A stretch of DNA of 64,000 nt from positions 3,852,613 through 3,916,612 of the forward strand of contig AP021856.1 of the NCBI GenBank assembly GCA_017347445.1, in the 5' to 3' direction. Of the stretch, positions 1 through 9,368 are shown piece by piece. The number at the start of each line of letters is the position of its first letter. The first letter of the stretch is position 1. Source of the stretch: Candidatus Brocadia pituitae. GTDB lineage: Bacteria; Planctomycetota; Brocadiia; Brocadiales; Brocadiaceae. The position numbers and the translations under genes are program-made. The notes beneath the pieces were generated by a model. That model saw nothing but the letters and a program-made list of their open reading frames with translations, was not told the origin of the DNA and made no database searches.

Positions 1-52
1 AAACACAAATGATTCTCTAACGTTTTTTATGCAAATCCTAATTAATTTCCCA

Positions 53-967
53 TCACTTTTCAGGAAACCAAAATACAAGGAACTCCCTTGTTGACGAAAG
101 AACCTTTTCGGCATTTTCTAATGCCTTACTGGCATCTTCTTCCTCATACTCTTCAAATGGCAACCATAAACAATCGCCTATTATCCCAGGATACCTGCTA
201 AGACTGACTTCTGGCTCTATGCCTTCTGCTATCTCTGCTATTGAAATAAGCTTTCTTTTCCACGTCTCTGGTATATTTTGTTCATATAATGCCTTCCTGA
301 GTATCTCGCCAACAAAATGTGTTTTCTGGAAAAAGCCAAAGCCAATAAGAACAGCCTTTACGCATTTCTCAACCGACTGCTGAGAGTGATATACGGACTT
401 ATCATAAAAACCCTCCTCAAGTAACCTTTTACTAATCAGATAATCCCTCTCACCGTCTTTAAACATGGCCATGGCAAAGTCTTTATTGCTTACTCGTGAA
501 AGATACGTAACAACACCATATTCTGAAGGGAATTTCCAGCCATCTTCTAGTCGCTCAATACCTCTCATTCTTATATAATGCTTTGTTTTATCAATCAAAT
601 TTTTTAAAAAATCGTTTCTATCCAGAAGAACTACTCCATCCTCTGCTATGTCAAGAAATAGCGGATTATGATTCATAAAGTTTGAGATCGTCTCTTCTGG
701 TGTCAATAAAAGTATGTCCATTGGCAAAGCAGGAAGACCTTGTTTTATTTGCACTATCTCATTTCCTCTCCTGTGCCTTTTTGGATTAATCCCTTCTGCG
801 ACAATAAGGATATCAACGTCTGAATGCAGCGTATCACTGCCCTTTGCCCTGGAACCAAACACAATCGCCCCGTATACATCAAAAGATGCCCTGGTATTTT
901 CAAGAGCTATTTTAATTTGTGCAAACTTATTTCTTTCCATGTTATTTTGTATGATTGTCTCTATCAA
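53..967 (-). CDS. fused nucleotidyltransferase (MNT) - HEPN domain protein
   Basis: The N-terminal ~110 residues are a minimal nucleotidyltransferase: GSRAKG followed about ten residues later by SDVDILI, the G-S and D-x-D motifs that bind nucleotide and metal. The second half (about 165-290) is a HEPN domain with the typical helix SVYHSQQSVEKCVKAVL. MNT and HEPN are usually two adjacent genes acting as antitoxin and toxin, with the MNT partner AMPylating the HEPN partner; here they are one 304-residue chain. The start is a TTG whose last two bases lie in the stop of the upstream radical SAM gene (TTGA overlap), so translation is probably coupled; an ATG at 940 is the alternative. Its place at the tail of a polysaccharide cluster leaves open a role other than toxin-antitoxin, such as nucleotidyl transfer to an aminoglycoside-like substrate. 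Confidence 0.75.
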   Translation of the reverse strand: MIETIIQNNMERNKFAQIKIALENTRASFDVYGAIVFGSRAKGSDTLHSDVDILIVAEGINPKRHRRGNEIVQIKQGLPALPMDILLLTPEETISNFMNHNPLFLDIAEDGVVLLDRNDFLKNLIDKTKHYIRMRGIERLEDGWKFPSEYGVVTYLSRVSNKDFAMAMFKDGERDYLISKRLLEEGFYDKSVYHSQQSVEKCVKAVLIGFGFFQKTHFVGEILRKALYEQNIPETWKRKLISIAEIAEGIEPEVSLSRYPGIIGDCLWLPFEEYEEEDASKALENAEKVLSSTREFLVFWFPEK

Positions 968-2034
968 ACAAATCTCAAATGTTCGCTATCTGCATTTAAA
1001 TACTCTAGAATAAGCCGGTTTTTTTCGTTTGCCACACAGTGGTGGTTACAAACTTTGGCAGGATTCACCTTAAAAAATTTGGCTTTGTCAGTCAACCAGA
1101 AATCTCTAAACCTTTGCTCCTTTATAGAACCGATGAGTGCCTCTTCAAGATTATAGGCCTTGTCCTGGCATGGATAAATATTAAGATCGGCGCCGATGAC
1201 GGGAAGTATCTGGAGATACGGACACCAGGTATAATCCTTTTTAAATTTTACATCCAGTTCATGATAGGCATCAAATATTTCAAATATCTCATCTTCAAAA
1301 TCTTCTTTCGCCCTTTCTGCTTGTTTCTTAACCAGATCAAAAAAAGGTCTATGGTATGCATTATTCTCTGCGCCATCGTTGCTCACGATGCAGGGGGACA
1401 CCTTTACATTGTTGACGCCAGTATCTTTGAGTTTCTTGATAAATGGGTAGACATGTCCGGCATTATGTTTATCAATGACAAAACTTACGCCCAAATAACA
1501 TTTCCCGCCCAATTTCTTGAAATTTTCCATATTCTTCATTACTTTTGTGAATTCGCCCTTTGCGACTCCCCGATAAAAGGCATAACTTTCATCATCCCAT
1601 CCATCGATAGAAATGCGCAACCAGGTACCGCGGTGGGCAAAAATCTCAGCAACTTCTCCCTGCAACCGTGCCCCATTGGTTAAGGATGCAAATTTTATCG
1701 GTGTCTGTGCTAGCTTCTTTACCGCGTCCGGCAGGTAAGGATAGTAAAACGGGTCTCCGCCCCCGCTAAAAGTGACCGCCTTTACCCCTATTTCCACAAG
1801 GTCATCAATAATTTCAGACATCTTTTCTTTGGGGATAAAATCCCTCTTATTCATATCCTTACCGAGTTGTAAATTATCCGCCTTATATGCGCAATACCAG
1901 CAGTTGTGACCACAGGCATTGGTAGGCTTAATCCTTATGTGGATTGGCGGAAGTATCTCCTCTTTCTGGACTGGCAAGGAGTCGATCTTCTTTTGATAAT
2001 GAAATATTTTTAATTTTGTATATAAAAGTCCCAT
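964..2034 (-). CDS. radical SAM protein with SPASM-like C-terminus
   Basis: The protein has 356 residues with the radical SAM cluster motif CGHNCWYC (C-x3-C-x2-C) near residue 40 and the GGGDP SAM-binding motif about 50 residues later. The C-terminal third carries further cysteines (CPYL, YPCQ, VCNHHC) in the style of a SPASM/twitch domain that holds auxiliary Fe-S clusters. SPASM proteins mostly modify peptides or sugars; the substrate is not evident. It is the penultimate gene of the leftward polysaccharide cluster and overlaps the MNT-HEPN gene. The family call is secure; a sugar or glycan-precursor substrate is inferred from the neighbours only. Confidence 0.85.
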   Translation of the reverse strand: MGLLYTKLKIFHYQKKIDSLPVQKEEILPPIHIRIKPTNACGHNCWYCAYKADNLQLGKDMNKRDFIPKEKMSEIIDDLVEIGVKAVTFSGGGDPFYYPYLPDAVKKLAQTPIKFASLTNGARLQGEVAEIFAHRGTWLRISIDGWDDESYAFYRGVAKGEFTKVMKNMENFKKLGGKCYLGVSFVIDKHNAGHVYPFIKKLKDTGVNNVKVSPCIVSNDGAENNAYHRPFFDLVKKQAERAKEDFEDEIFEIFDAYHELDVKFKKDYTWCPYLQILPVIGADLNIYPCQDKAYNLEEALIGSIKEQRFRDFWLTDKAKFFKVNPAKVCNHHCVANEKNRLILEYLNADSEHLRFV

Positions 2035-2169
2035 AGTGAAAAATCAAATTGGATGCTGATTTTCGCAGATAAACACAGATATATTTTTCCTCAAATTATC
2101 AAATGCCTTACGTTCAATTTCTGGTTTACTGTCAAAATTAAGCAAAAGCCCAATCTCCATATCAGTTGC

Positions 2170-2265
2170 TTTTAAATAATTTAATGTTAAGGAATTTCAA
2201 TCGCCCCCCATAATCCCCCCGTTTACGGTGGGAAACAGGGGGGAAAGTTGCCGAAGGCCTAATTC
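2170..2265. repeat. dispersed intergenic repeat, copy A
   Basis: This G/C-tract-rich stretch includes GGAATTTCAAT, runs of C and G separated by CCGTTTACGG, and GCCGAAGGCCT. An inverted, clearly related copy (about 80 percent by eye) lies at 38651-38745. It fills much of the 275-base gap between the radical SAM and methyltransferase genes; no coding potential is seen there. Confidence 0.6.
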
Positions 2266-2309
2266 AAAAATCTTTATAATCCGCGTTCATCTGCGTCCAA
2301 AATTATTCT

Positions 2310-2981
2310 TTACTCGAAGTAGATAAACTCATAATCACCCGTATAACTAAACTCATTGAATAACCATATCCATTCCTGTGGTTTAAAAAAACTCTCGCAG
2401 GTGAGCGCCCAGCATTCGAGGTTAAACAACTCGTCTTCATTTCGGTATCCCTCCACGACGATATATTTATTTTTCCCCACCCTTTCTATCTCTTTTACTG
2501 CCGTCTTAAGTTCGAATAGATGGAGATTGTGGAGTGTCGTTATCGAAATCACCAGGTCAAAGGTATTGTTCCCAAAGGGATAAACATCCTGTGCTTTGTA
2601 TGGAAATAAATGTTCTTTTATGTCCTCTTTGGCATTTTTCAGTCCGTACTCTGAAATATCAAAACCGGTAATACTGCAGTTTGGTAAAAGTTTTTTGAAC
2701 TCATAGAGGAGAAAACCCTTTCCGCAACCGACATCAAGGATCTTTGCATCATCCGGAAGACGATATGTCTCGATTAATTTTCTGGCAACGGCTTCCCACC
2801 TGCCATCGTATTTGTATCCGCCGTATCCATATCGTCTATCCCCGTCCCAGTATTCCTGTCCATATTTTTTAGCAACTTGCATACATTCAATCTTATTATC
2901 TGTCATTCTTCCAACATAATCTCTTTTTGTCTTTTTATGTAAGGGGGTTACTATGTTTAAAAGCCTTCCCACGTCTCCCAT
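2310..2981 (-). CDS. class I SAM-dependent methyltransferase
   Basis: The 223-residue protein has the glycine-rich SAM-binding motif ILDVGCGKGFLLYEF at about 80-95 and the later acidic motif FDLVISITTLHNL, typical of a Rossmann-fold methyltransferase. A tract of WDGDRRYGYGGYKYDGRW precedes the fold. The gene starts nine bases after the transketolase C-terminal gene; AAGGAG sits almost against the ATG at 2981, so a start a few codons inside is possible. Context suggests methylation of a sugar or lipid-linked sugar intermediate of the surface glycan; the substrate cannot be read from the sequence. Confidence 0.85.
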   Translation of the reverse strand: MGDVGRLLNIVTPLHKKTKRDYVGRMTDNKIECMQVAKKYGQEYWDGDRRYGYGGYKYDGRWEAVARKLIETYRLPDDAKILDVGCGKGFLLYEFKKLLPNCSITGFDISEYGLKNAKEDIKEHLFPYKAQDVYPFGNNTFDLVISITTLHNLHLFELKTAVKEIERVGKNKYIVVEGYRNEDELFNLECWALTCESFFKPQEWIWLFNEFSYTGDYEFIYFE

Positions 2982-2990
2982 TCTCCTTTC

Positions 2991-3908
2991 TTACACGGTT
3001 ACTTTTTTTCTTATATATTCTGCTATTTTGGCTGCCGAAATCCCGAAATATTCTCTCATACCATTCAAATCTTTGATTGCATGAATAAATTCATCCCGGA
3101 TGCCGAGGGTAAACAGTTTCCACCCTGGATTTATTTTTACATATTCTCTTGACAGCATAGAGCCGATTCCGCTATTCAGGAAATGTTCTTCCACGGTAAT
3201 AACGTATTTCATATTTTTTAACAGAGAAAACAATTTTTCTGTATTTATTGGAATAACCATCGGAATTGAGATAAGTTTGGGAAGGATTCTATCCTTTTTC
3301 AACATCTCTCTGGCTTTCAAAACTTCTAAGCCAATAGACCCGTGGAAAACAATGGCTACATCTTCACCGTCTTCTATCAGTTGGGGTTCGGTTATATCAA
3401 AATTTTCATTTTTGTGGATATTGGGTTCACCTCTCTTGGCAAGCCGAACATATACGGGCGATTCACAGTTTAAAGAGTATTTCGCCGCCAGTTTTGCTTC
3501 TATGGGGTCGATAGGAGAAAAGACCTTCATGTTTGGAAGGGTTTGTGCTATCCCCAGATCTTCTACAGAATAATGGGTCATTCCCTGGGGAGAGTAAGTG
3601 ATCCCGCTTCCGATACCCACCAGGGTAACCGGCAGTTCCTGATAACAGATGTCGTTTCTCACTTGCTCGTAACAACGATACAGTACAAAGGGAATTATGT
3701 TATAAACATAAACCTTAAAACCAGTCATAGCAAGCCCTGCAGAAAAACTAATCATATTCTGCTCAGCAACACCAAGATTCAAGAACCTTTCGGCTTGCTT
3801 CTCTTTGAATTCATCAAAGACGCCAAGACCTGCATCGCCGCTTATAATGAAAACGTCTTCTCTTGTTTTACATGTGTCAATTATGGTATTAATAAAAGTA
3901 TTTCTCAT
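2991..3908 (-). CDS. transketolase, C-terminal subunit (pyrimidine-binding + C-terminal domains)
   Basis: The 305 residues correspond to the second half of transketolase. The sequence FLNLGVAEQNMISFSAGLAM holds the catalytic glutamate that activates thiamine diphosphate, and the C-terminal regulatory-type domain follows from about 185. Its partner, the ThDP-binding N-terminal half, is at 4525-5319 on the same strand, with an orphan gene between. Split transketolases of this type (tktC/tktN) occur in archaea and bacteria, often as a second set beside the housekeeping enzyme. Location inside a polysaccharide cluster suggests transfer of a two-carbon ketol unit to a nucleotide sugar or sugar phosphate, which is inference. 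Confidence 0.9.
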   Translation of the reverse strand: MRNTFINTIIDTCKTREDVFIISGDAGLGVFDEFKEKQAERFLNLGVAEQNMISFSAGLAMTGFKVYVYNIIPFVLYRCYEQVRNDICYQELPVTLVGIGSGITYSPQGMTHYSVEDLGIAQTLPNMKVFSPIDPIEAKLAAKYSLNCESPVYVRLAKRGEPNIHKNENFDITEPQLIEDGEDVAIVFHGSIGLEVLKAREMLKKDRILPKLISIPMVIPINTEKLFSLLKNMKYVITVEEHFLNSGIGSMLSREYVKINPGWKLFTLGIRDEFIHAIKDLNGMREYFGISAAKIAEYIRKKVTV

Positions 3909-3983
3909 AAGAATGGGTGATCAATTCTTTATATAATCAATAACCTATATTTGGAAGTATCATTAATGTTTAAGTATTAAAAA

Positions 3984-4328
3984 TTATCTCGCAGTTTCAC
4001 TTCCTAAATTCAATGTCTTTAAACTTTCTTGTGTTTCCTCTAACAACCAACCTACTCCTTGTATGTCACTTTTACCTTTTTCCCACTTTTCTACATACAC
4101 CCGATCCACTTTGTTTACTATCATCATATTTATTATTACAGGAAATAACTCATTACCAACAGCATTCACCGTAGAAGTCGCACTCTCTATTGAAGAAACC
4201 ACATTACTCACTGTATCCGCTACTTCCGTTTTAATCGTAACACCCGAAGACCCAATTGTAAGTGAAGCTGACCAGCTAGGCGCAAAATAAACCCTATCAT
4301 ACCAATACTTTACTTTTGTTTGCTCCAT
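3984..4328 (-). CDS. hypothetical 114-residue protein between split transketolase genes
   Basis: I do not recognise this protein. It begins MEQTKVKYWYDRVYFAPSW, continues with a Ser/Thr/Val-rich stretch that may be amphipathic helix (about 28-60), then a hydrophobic patch LFPVIINMMIV, and ends in a charged tail. There is no signal peptide or cysteine. A strong AAAGGAG lies eight bases before the ATG, so it is very likely translated. It sits between the two halves of a split transketolase, where normally no gene intervenes; it could be an accessory subunit or a recent insertion. An overlapping reading frame on the other strand is not credible. Confidence 0.6.
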   Translation of the reverse strand: MEQTKVKYWYDRVYFAPSWSASLTIGSSGVTIKTEVADTVSNVVSSIESATSTVNAVGNELFPVIINMMIVNKVDRVYVEKWEKGKSDIQGVGWLLEETQESLKTLNLGSETAR

Positions 4329-4524
4329 ACAAACTCCTTTAAAAAAGCCATGAAAATTGCAACTCCATGTACATGATAATATGTATACTTTACCTTTTTT
4401 GTTCCCTGTTTTCGCAGGGAAGACATGCGGGAAAAAGTTTTCCCAAAAAAGACGTTTTTGCAGGGTAATACTAGATCGTGTTACGATGCTTTCTTTTTAA
4501 GTAATTTTAGTCTTATAGAAAAGC

Positions 4525-5319
4525 TCATTCACTGTCTAATTCACAAAGTGCTTTATTTTTATGTTCATCCGTCACAATATAATAATGCCATATAAGCTGA
4601 TCCTGCATGAACGAAACTCCTTTCCCTTTCGTCGTATGTGCAATAATTATTTTTGGTTTTCCCTGAGTATCTTCAGCGCAGGCGCCTTTAATGGCATTAT
4701 GATCATGGCCGTCAATTTCTACTGCATGCCAGCCGAAAGCTTGCCATTTTGCTTTTACCGGCTCGAAAGTGCATATCTCGCGTGCCCTTCCATACCCCTG
4801 GAGGTTGTTGTAGTCCATGATAGCGGTAAAGTTATCCAATCTAAGTTTTGAACCAAAGAAGGCGCCTTCCCAGATCGATCCCTCCTGTGATTCACCATCG
4901 CCGATTAAAGCGTATACCCTTCTCTCTTCTTTTTTTTTCTTAAAGCCAAAGGCCATTCCAATTCCCATATTAAATCCATGACCCAGAGAACCTGCCGATA
5001 CCTCCACCCCGTTTGCCGTAAATCTATCAAGGTGCGCCGGAAGGGTTCCCTCATTTTGATAATAGCCGGCCAGGGTCTTCCTATCGATAATTCCTCTCGT
5101 AGCTAATGTGCTGTAAAGGGACATTGCAGCATGTGCCTTGCTTAAAATAAAGATATCCCGTTTTTCCCATGGATGGAGGTTGAGCACATCAAAATACAGC
5201 ACCGTTAAAATGTCTACACAGGACAAAGAAGACCCGACATGAGGGCTCTTCGATTGATTTGCCAGCTCAATAATTGTCTTTCTTATCTCTTTCGATATCT
5301 GTACATTTTTCAACTTCAT
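4525..5319 (-). CDS. transketolase, N-terminal (ThDP-binding) subunit
   Basis: The 264 residues cover the first domain of transketolase. They include HVGSSLSCVDIL at the start of the fold and the ThDP/metal motif GDGESQEGSIWEGA followed by NNLQGYG at about 140-180 (GDG-x25-30-N signature). Length matches tktN-type subunits. The start overlaps the end of the upstream GT9 gene by four bases (ATGA), indicating co-translation. The active site should form only with the C-terminal subunit encoded 617 bases downstream. A role in making an unusual sugar rather than in the pentose phosphate pathway is inferred from the surrounding glycan genes. Confidence 0.92.
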   Translation of the reverse strand: MKLKNVQISKEIRKTIIELANQSKSPHVGSSLSCVDILTVLYFDVLNLHPWEKRDIFILSKAHAAMSLYSTLATRGIIDRKTLAGYYQNEGTLPAHLDRFTANGVEVSAGSLGHGFNMGIGMAFGFKKKKEERRVYALIGDGESQEGSIWEGAFFGSKLRLDNFTAIMDYNNLQGYGRAREICTFEPVKAKWQAFGWHAVEIDGHDHNAIKGACAEDTQGKPKIIIAHTTKGKGVSFMQDQLIWHYYIVTDEHKNKALCELDSE

Positions 5320-6272
5320 AATGCTTTCTCTTTCCTCAGCATTTCCCGTGATGTCTCAATGACTTTATCTATATTGATTTCATTCATACAATTGAGCCCC
5401 GTTATACATTTTGAATAATAGCAGGGCATATAGGTGCATGCCTGATGAGAATGAATCACCTTCCCCTTATCATACAGATAAATCTCCTGTGAATCCGTTG
5501 AACCGAAAATTCCTATTACGTTTTTCTTAAAGGTAAAGGCGAGATGTATCCCAAGACTGTCTGTTGATATGATGAGTTTACAGGAATGTATCCAGTCCAT
5601 ATATTCATATAAATCCTTCAACCCCCGCTGCCACGACACGGTGTATCCGGCATGCTGGAGTTTTTTTTCGAGTTCTTTCCATCGTTCCATAGGCATGGCT
5701 TTTGTTGGCCACTTAGACCCAACTTCATAATTTAATCCAACATCATGCATCTCCTCTGTTTTTGGTTTATAGCCAATGATATATTCCTGCCCCTTCCATT
5801 CCACACCCAGCATCTCAATGAGGACTTTTTGCCAGAAATCTTTTGTGTTATTGGTCTTCTTCTTTTTCTCTATGTAATCGATAAAACTTAAACCACTTTC
5901 ATATGCATGGTATCTTCCTGTAACGCTGTCAAACCGGAAACCATACCGTGTCCATCCGTCAATCATGTCAGAGAGTGCCGCCACGCCGGGTATCTTTTCA
6001 AGGTTTATAAGGACATCAAATTTTTCCCTCATGAGCTGGAATGGCACAAAGGCATCCCACATAAGAATTCTGTCAATAAATTTGTTTCCATGCAAAAGTT
6101 GCTCTGCATTTTCAGAGACGAGCCATGTTATATGGGAATCTGGATATTTTTCTTTCAATGCCCAAAGGACAGGCGTTGTCCTGAGTACGTCTCCCAAGCT
6201 GGGAACTCGCCCTATTTCTGTATCCAGGGTTTCAGAATAACCAAGTTTGATAATGAGAATCTTCACTGTCAT
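5316..6272 (-). CDS. glycosyltransferase family 9 (heptosyltransferase-like)
   Basis: The 318-residue protein has the GT9 layout: an N-terminal Rossmann domain beginning KILIIKLGYSETLDTE and containing GDVLRTTPVLWALKEKYP, and a C-terminal nucleotide-binding domain with STDSLGIHLAF and IFGSTDS. Classic family members move heptose from ADP-heptose onto LPS. This copy departs from WaaC/WaaF in the C-terminal motif (STDSLGIHLAF instead of the usual GGDTGPTHLA), so donor and acceptor may differ. Four-base overlap with the transketolase N subunit and 20-base spacing from the upstream glycosyltransferase place it in one operon. Confidence 0.85.
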   Translation of the reverse strand: MTVKILIIKLGYSETLDTEIGRVPSLGDVLRTTPVLWALKEKYPDSHITWLVSENAEQLLHGNKFIDRILMWDAFVPFQLMREKFDVLINLEKIPGVAALSDMIDGWTRYGFRFDSVTGRYHAYESGLSFIDYIEKKKKTNNTKDFWQKVLIEMLGVEWKGQEYIIGYKPKTEEMHDVGLNYEVGSKWPTKAMPMERWKELEKKLQHAGYTVSWQRGLKDLYEYMDWIHSCKLIISTDSLGIHLAFTFKKNVIGIFGSTDSQEIYLYDKGKVIHSHQACTYMPCYYSKCITGLNCMNEINIDKVIETSREMLRKEKAL

Positions 6273-6292
6273 GAGTATCTCCCGGAAATAGA

Positions 6293-7765
6293 TTATTGTA
6301 TAAACTTCGTCTCTTGCACCAGGACGTCTGTTTCTTTACCCATAGTGTTTACTCTCGTTATCTTAGCCTTCTCATAGAAATCAATCAACCGATCAATATG
6401 CCTTTTCATGGATAGCTCCTCCCTGGCGCGCTTGACATTGGCCTTGAGTTTCTCATAGTCATACCTTTTGATTATTTCAGCAAGAGCATCAATTTCATCC
6501 TGGTCTATCACAATGCCGATTTCGTATTTTTTAACTACAGATACAATATAGCCAAACTCCTTATTGATAATAACTGGCAGTCCTGCAGACAGGTACGTAA
6601 AAAACTTCGTTGGAATACAGGTATTGAAATGAAATGCATTCATCTTCGTGCCTTTTGTTTTATGTATCATAACAGCGAAATCATATCTTGAGAATGCTTT
6701 TGTCGCTCTATCAAGGGGAACTCCATATTGAAATTTGAAACCAGGAGAATCTGCAGCGAACTGAACATAGTCTGCATATAAGGTTTTAATCTGCATCGGG
6801 GAAAAATGCGGAGAAAGATATATATGGAAACATAATCCCTGATGAATAAAATTTTTGGCAAGATCAAGAAATTGTGCAGCGCCGTAGATTTCTCTGGGAT
6901 GATGAGAAGGAGCAACAATACCACCATAGACCAGGTATGTCCTGCCGTCTTTTCGGGAATATTTCTCTTCTTCCTCGAAAAACTCATCACATACATATGT
7001 CGGAAATTCAAGCATCGGTACCTTTGAGTTATGGCGCAACTGCAATTTTTCTCCTGCAACAAGGGTGTTCATGGTGAGAACTACACCGTCCGCTTTCTTA
7101 AAGAGAAATTCCTCTGAAAAACAATCTATCTGGGTATCCTTTGGTTTTTTGCGTAATTCTTCCGGGTTATTTGCCGAAGGCTCAAAAGAAGGAGGATCAA
7201 TAAATCCGGCAATTGTGCCAGTGCAGCTAAAACAGCATGCCAGAACACCCAAAAAGTAGTAATGAAGCGATCCGTGAATATGTACCCGGTAAGGCTTTGT
7301 TTCGATAAGAATACGAATGACCTCAAAATAAGAATTATACACATAAACCGCATCGAAATATTGCCTGAAAAATCCAACAAGCCAGGGATTTTCGGTAAGG
7401 AGTATCGTCTCAAATTCACCCGTTTTTCTCAAGTAGATACTCATTCCCACGCTATTAAACGTTAAACCTGTTATAAACAAAACTTTTTTCTTATGCGACG
7501 GGCTGTTTATCTTGTTGACAATCCCTCTCCACGAAAGACTATTTAAGTAACCTCCTATCCCCATTGCAATGATTTTTCTTATCAACTGCTTTATCGTTTT
7601 CTTATATCTGTGATATTTACCAAATTCTATCTTCTCTTTTAAAAAATGATATAGTTGAGGGTTTGTTTCACCGGCTTTGGATAGCCGATGTTTCATCTCT
7701 TTTTCTCTGCACAGACCATGAATCATAGATTTTTCGCCCTCATTAGATTTAAGCATACAACCCAA
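6293..7765 (-). CDS. glycosyltransferase, GT4-like (GT-B fold)
   Basis: The 490-residue protein carries the C-terminal donor-binding signature of GT-B enzymes, PTKFFTYLSAGLPVIINKEF near residue 400, after an N-terminal Rossmann-like domain (VLFITGLTFNSVGMSIYLR). The first ~75 residues are basic and poorly conserved-looking; several in-frame ATGs (codons 4, 14, 24) make the true start uncertain, and no strong ribosome site precedes the first. It lies between the flippase and the GT9 gene and probably adds a sugar to the lipid-linked surface oligosaccharide. Confidence 0.8.
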   Translation of the reverse strand: MGCMLKSNEGEKSMIHGLCREKEMKHRLSKAGETNPQLYHFLKEKIEFGKYHRYKKTIKQLIRKIIAMGIGGYLNSLSWRGIVNKINSPSHKKKVLFITGLTFNSVGMSIYLRKTGEFETILLTENPWLVGFFRQYFDAVYVYNSYFEVIRILIETKPYRVHIHGSLHYYFLGVLACCFSCTGTIAGFIDPPSFEPSANNPEELRKKPKDTQIDCFSEEFLFKKADGVVLTMNTLVAGEKLQLRHNSKVPMLEFPTYVCDEFFEEEEKYSRKDGRTYLVYGGIVAPSHHPREIYGAAQFLDLAKNFIHQGLCFHIYLSPHFSPMQIKTLYADYVQFAADSPGFKFQYGVPLDRATKAFSRYDFAVMIHKTKGTKMNAFHFNTCIPTKFFTYLSAGLPVIINKEFGYIVSVVKKYEIGIVIDQDEIDALAEIIKRYDYEKLKANVKRAREELSMKRHIDRLIDFYEKAKITRVNTMGKETDVLVQETKFIQ

Positions 7766-7848
7766 GTCGTCCCAATTGCACCACAGAGCATTTATGCCCC
7801 TAAAAGGTGCATCCGGCCTTCAGGTGCAAATTATACAGAAAATCATCA

Positions 7849-9354
7849 TCAACGAACTGCAGACAGAGACTGCCATACAACGCGATAATTCCTGTCTTTA
7901 TAAATGATTACCCCACAAACAATCAGCAATGTGATACTGGCCAGAATCAATCCGGTATATCTGTTTGAAAAGAAGTGCCCTATGAGTATATGGGACACAG
8001 AAAAAATTATCATACTGACTGCAACAGGAAATCCTATGGAACGACACACAACACGGAACAGGGAAGAAATGTTGAAGAGCCTTTGAAGCCAAAAAAAGAG
8101 AAAAGTATCTGAAAGAATAAAGGCTAATAAGACGCCTATGGCACATCCAGAGAGACCAAACTTTATTGAAAGCATGGGACAGAACAGTACCGTGGCGACA
8201 GAAGCGACAACGCCACCATAAAATGGAATCTTATATGATCCCACCCCCGTCAAAACCGAGGTAACCGGCCCGCACAGAATGTTCATCATATAGGCAACCG
8301 ATAAAATCCTCAGGATAGAAACGGCATTTTCATAACCATTACCCAACCAGGCCACAATCAAGGTATCCGCAAATGCGGAAACGAACAAAAACAACGGACA
8401 CACAATTAACGATGTATAGCGAAAGACCGTTTGAAAAACCTCTCTTGATTTCTCAATACCGTCAGATGCATGAATCTTCGATATTGCAGGCATGATGGGT
8501 ACAACAAAGGAACCACACAATCCCCACAGAAAAGATACCAATCGGTGAGCAATATCATATAAAGCCAGGCTATTGACACCAAGAAAATAGTTAACGATAA
8601 GTTTATCGAATTGAAGGTGCATCATTGCCACAACATTGCTCATGGCGCCATATACACTAAATCCCCAAATTTCCCTTAATGTTTTAAGATCAAAAAGAAA
8701 AGGGTTGAAGGTTAAATAAGGAGCAATTCTTTTGCTGACATAAACATACAGTGCAATAACGATGATACAAGATATGCCACCGGCAAAGACAAGCCCTTTG
8801 ATTTCCCAGCCAAAATATAAAAACAGCACGGAAAGGGCAAACTTGATTACCGACGAGATGCTATCTACCGTATTGGTTACATCCATTCTTTGCAGACCAT
8901 TGAGAAATGATGGATAAATACTGAAGACCATTGTAAGACAAAACACAAGCACCGAGATTATTAAGACAAAGGATACCGTTTCTTTCGGGATATGAATGGG
9001 TTTTACCAGGGTGTCTACGATGAGTCCTTTACTGACAAATGCCAGGAGAAATAAGATAAAAAATAAAAACAGATACACAACAAAAAGGGTGTTAAAAATT
9101 TGTATCATTTTACGATGATCTCCCTGACCATCGTATTCTGCAGTATATTTTGTTATAGCCGGACTCAATCCCATATCCATTACAGAAGAATACGCGAGGA
9201 GAGTTTGTATCATAATCCATACCCCATATCCCTCAATCCCAACAAATTTAATGATAATAGGGACTATCGCTAAGCCTATGGGAAGGATGATCACTCTTCG
9301 GATTAGGGTATAAATTGAGTTTCCAACAATTTTTTTGTAGATTTCTGAAGGCAT
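7849..9354 (-). CDS. oligosaccharide flippase (Wzx/MATE-like)
   Basis: This 501-residue polytopic membrane protein has about 12-14 hydrophobic helices spread over the whole length, beginning with the amphipathic YTLIRRVIILPIGLAIVPII and the GIEGYGVW element common to polysaccharide-export (MOP superfamily) flippases. It should move an undecaprenyl-linked oligosaccharide across the inner membrane. GGGG lies about seven bases upstream of the ATG. Together with the flanking transferases it shows that the cluster makes an exported glycan, by a Wzx-type rather than ABC route; no Wzy polymerase or chain-length regulator is visible in the window. Confidence 0.9.
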   Translation of the reverse strand: MPSEIYKKIVGNSIYTLIRRVIILPIGLAIVPIIIKFVGIEGYGVWIMIQTLLAYSSVMDMGLSPAITKYTAEYDGQGDHRKMIQIFNTLFVVYLFLFFILFLLAFVSKGLIVDTLVKPIHIPKETVSFVLIISVLVFCLTMVFSIYPSFLNGLQRMDVTNTVDSISSVIKFALSVLFLYFGWEIKGLVFAGGISCIIVIALYVYVSKRIAPYLTFNPFLFDLKTLREIWGFSVYGAMSNVVAMMHLQFDKLIVNYFLGVNSLALYDIAHRLVSFLWGLCGSFVVPIMPAISKIHASDGIEKSREVFQTVFRYTSLIVCPLFLFVSAFADTLIVAWLGNGYENAVSILRILSVAYMMNILCGPVTSVLTGVGSYKIPFYGGVVASVATVLFCPMLSIKFGLSGCAIGVLLAFILSDTFLFFWLQRLFNISSLFRVVCRSIGFPVAVSMIIFSVSHILIGHFFSNRYTGLILASITLLIVCGVIIYKDRNYRVVWQSLSAVR

Positions 9355-9368
9355 TTTTTTCCCCGTTG

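Noticed and set aside
1039-1683. 214-codon open frame on the plus strand
   Set aside because: It is fully antisense to the radical SAM gene, whose cluster motif is certain; it has no domain and no ribosome site.
4063-4290. 75-codon open frame on the plus strand
   Set aside because: Antisense to the 114-residue gene, which has the better ribosome site and fits the direction of the operon.
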